DNA of 64,000 nucleotides, taken from NCBI RefSeq assembly GCF_018390635.1, contig NZ_JAHBGE010000063.1, positions 62,001 to 126,000 of the forward strand, written 5' to 3'. Numbering within the stretch: the stretch's first letter is position 1; each line of letters starts with the position of its first letter. The notes beneath the pieces were generated by a model that saw nothing but the letters and a program-made list of their open reading frames with translations, had not been told where the DNA came from and searched no databases. Source of the DNA: Ancylobacter lacus (lineage in GTDB: Bacteria; Pseudomonadota; Alphaproteobacteria; Rhizobiales; Xanthobacteraceae). Shown piece after piece: positions 62,779 to 64,000 of the stretch. A program made the position numbers and the translations under genes.

Positions 62779-62790
62779 TAGGCGCGCCTA
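62779..62790. promoter_or_regulatory. 12-base palindrome between VanZ-like and monooxygenase genes
   Basis: TAGGCGCGCCTA is a perfect palindrome in the 147-base gap upstream of monooxygenase copy 2 and next to an AT-rich TAATATTTAAT. It may be an operator or the tail structure of the VanZ-like gene. Confidence 0.35.
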
Positions 62791-62794
62791 ATAT

Positions 62795-63238
62795 TTAATC
62801 TGTTTGCCGCCCCGAGAGCGCGGGGGCGCCCCATCGCACCAGCGTGGCGGCGACGGCGAGGCCCGCCAGCGCCCCGGCGCTGCTGGCAGCGGCATCGGCG
62901 AGATGCGGATGCCGGCCGGGCGAGAAGAACTGCAGCAGCTCCATCATCCCCGCCAGGGCCGGCAGGCCGAGGGCAAAACGCCGGTCGAGTGCGAACACTG
63001 GGGCCGGGCCGGGCCGCCAGCCCAGCGCCAGCGGCAGAGCGGCGAGGAAATAGGCGAGGGCGTGTTCCACCACGCCCGGCGCCCCGGTGCGGCGCATCTC
63101 GTCCGCCGGCAGCAGCGAGAGGACGACGATCAGCGCGACCGCCGCCGCGCCGGCCAGCCGGCACAACCGGATCGTCCGCGGGTGGTGCAGAAGGCTCGGA
63201 ATGGGGCGGGACTCGCGGACGGGAGCGTCAGGCGACAC
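62795..63238 (-). CDS. VanZ-like integral membrane protein
   Basis: This protein of about 147 residues has four predicted helices. The first is RLCRLAGAAAVALIVVLSLLPADEM, followed by GVVEHALAYFLAALPLALGW with the family HxxAYF pattern, then LGLPALAGMMELLQFFSPGRHPHLADAAASSAGALAGL, whose ELLQFFSPGRHPHLAD segment is the VanZ signature. The function of chromosomal VanZ-like proteins is mostly unknown. The start is uncertain; a GTG at 63238 was chosen because the frame upstream is atypical. Confidence 0.75.
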   Translation of the reverse strand: MSPDAPVRESRPIPSLLHHPRTIRLCRLAGAAAVALIVVLSLLPADEMRRTGAPGVVEHALAYFLAALPLALGWRPGPAPVFALDRRFALGLPALAGMMELLQFFSPGRHPHLADAAASSAGALAGLAVAATLVRWGAPALSGRQTD

Positions 63239-63397
63239 TCGGGAGGGGCAAGGGCGACGATGGCCGCAACCTGCCCCTCGCGGGCGGCCTTGTCGAGCGG
63301 CGCCGCGCGAAGCGGCTCGCCGCTCTGGCCCCCGCGCCGCAGAAAATCCGCGCGGCCCACCGTCGCCTTCGACGGCGGGCAACGGAAACGGCCGGCG

Positions 63398-63925
63398 TCA
63401 GTCCGGCAGCTTCTTCGCCATCTCCAGATGGTGCTTCAGCTCCGGCAGCACGGTGCCGGCCCACTGCTTCAGCGCGGCGTTCTCGCCGCCCTTGGCGTAG
63501 CGCTCGAACAGCGAGACCGCCGCCTCATGGGCGTCGATCTGGTCCTCGCGGTATTCCTTGTCGAACTCGCGGCCGTTCAGCTTTTCGAGGTCCGCCAGCT
63601 CGTCCTGGTGCTCCTCGTCCAGCGCGATGGGGAGCGTTCCCTCCACCTTGCCGGTGCCGACCAGCGCCTTGAGCTGCTCGGAGGTCTTGCGGTGCGCGGT
63701 GATCATGTCGGCGGCGAACGCCTTGGTCGCGGCGCTGCCGCGCTGGGTGGCGAGTTCGCTCGAGTCGAGTTCGAACATGTCGCTGATCGCCGCCTTGGTG
63801 ATGAAGTCGGCGGTCGAGGGGCTGATCCCCAGCGTCGCGTTCACGCCGGTCTGCTCGGCGGCCGACTGCGCGGCCGCGGGGCTCGACGCCAGCAGCAGGG
63901 CGACGAGAAGATGGGTGGTTTTCAT
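63398..63925 (-). CDS. Exported DUF4142 protein
   Basis: The signal peptide of this 175-residue protein ends SPAAAQS (about residue 20). The mature part is a four-helix DUF4142 domain, a ferritin-like helical fold: TADFITKAAISDMFELDSSELATQRG, VKAFAADMITAHRKTSEQLKALVG-like, EHQDELADLEKLNGREFDKEYREDQIDAHEAAVSLFERYAKGGEN and LPELKHHLEMAKKL. Family members are often found among stress-response genes, but their role is not established. AGGAAGA precedes the ATG. Confidence 0.92.
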   Translation of the reverse strand: MKTTHLLVALLLASSPAAAQSAAEQTGVNATLGISPSTADFITKAAISDMFELDSSELATQRGSAATKAFAADMITAHRKTSEQLKALVGTGKVEGTLPIALDEEHQDELADLEKLNGREFDKEYREDQIDAHEAAVSLFERYAKGGENAALKQWAGTVLPELKHHLEMAKKLPD

Positions 63926-64000
63926 GGGTCTTCCTCCGGGCTCGGTTCCGGGGGAGAACCGCGGCCACCCGGCGATGTTCCCTTGGCGGGCGGCCCGCGC

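Overview
The window is a very GC-rich (about 70% by eye), densely coded chromosomal segment. Gene content and order point to an alphaproteobacterium of the order Hyphomicrobiales, perhaps Xanthobacteraceae (Starkeya/Ancylobacter-like). The supporting signs are the aminotransferase-hom-glpX...recJ order, an Aap general amino-acid transporter, an urt-ure cluster with a fused urease gamma/beta subunit, and a HemP/HmuP protein. The taxonomic placement is inference. I saw no transposase, phage, integrase, CRISPR, tRNA or rRNA.

Layout: 0.5-4.2 kb holds threonine/methionine-branch and gluconeogenic genes (aminotransferase, hom, glpX). 4.5-14.7 kb holds housekeeping and transport genes (alpha/beta hydrolase, EamA transporter, exported phytase-like esterase, recJ, flavoprotein, K+/H+ antiporter, two small proteins of unknown function). 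14.9-21.5 kb is a five-gene exported iron-type operon: imelysin, Tat-exported multicopper oxidase, di-haem oxidoreductase, second imelysin, Tat-exported DUF1513 protein. 21.7-24.9 kb holds an outer-membrane beta-barrel protein, an exported phosphodiesterase-fold protein and an aminotransferase. 25.1-36.4 kb is one long nitrogen-scavenging unit: urea ABC transporter urtABCDE followed by urease ureD-AB-C-E-F-G, headed by a textbook -24/-12 promoter and an NtrC-like dyad. 36.7-41.3 kb holds a GAF-PAS-GGDEF-EAL protein, hemP and an ArnT-type glycosyltransferase. 41.3-47.3 kb holds metC diverging from aapJQMP, which also has a -24/-12-like promoter. 47.4-53.9 kb holds a sulfurtransferase, an amidohydrolase, the cysK-alaX pair, a photolyase and an exported hypothetical. 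54.0-62.6 kb is a probable catabolic cluster: a LysR regulator, two flavin-dependent LLM monooxygenases, two flavin reductases and a polar amino-acid-type ABC importer. The end holds a VanZ-like protein and an exported DUF4142 protein.

How the genes work together: urea is imported by UrtABCDE and split by the adjacent nickel urease, probably under nitrogen (NtrC/RpoN) control shared with the Aap transporter. The imelysin operon probably handles periplasmic ferrous/ferric iron. Two exported phosphatase-like genes (8.4 and 23.5 kb) carry PHO-box-like direct repeats, suggesting phosphate-starvation control. The LLM cluster looks like an importer plus FMNH2-dependent oxidation system for a substituted amino acid or aminopolycarboxylate; its substrate cannot be read from sequence.

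Regulatory style: several operons carry strong GC-rich stem-loops right after the gene for a binding protein or for the most expressed component (after urtA, aapJ, the first imelysin and the RutF-like reductase). These probably set unequal expression within operons.
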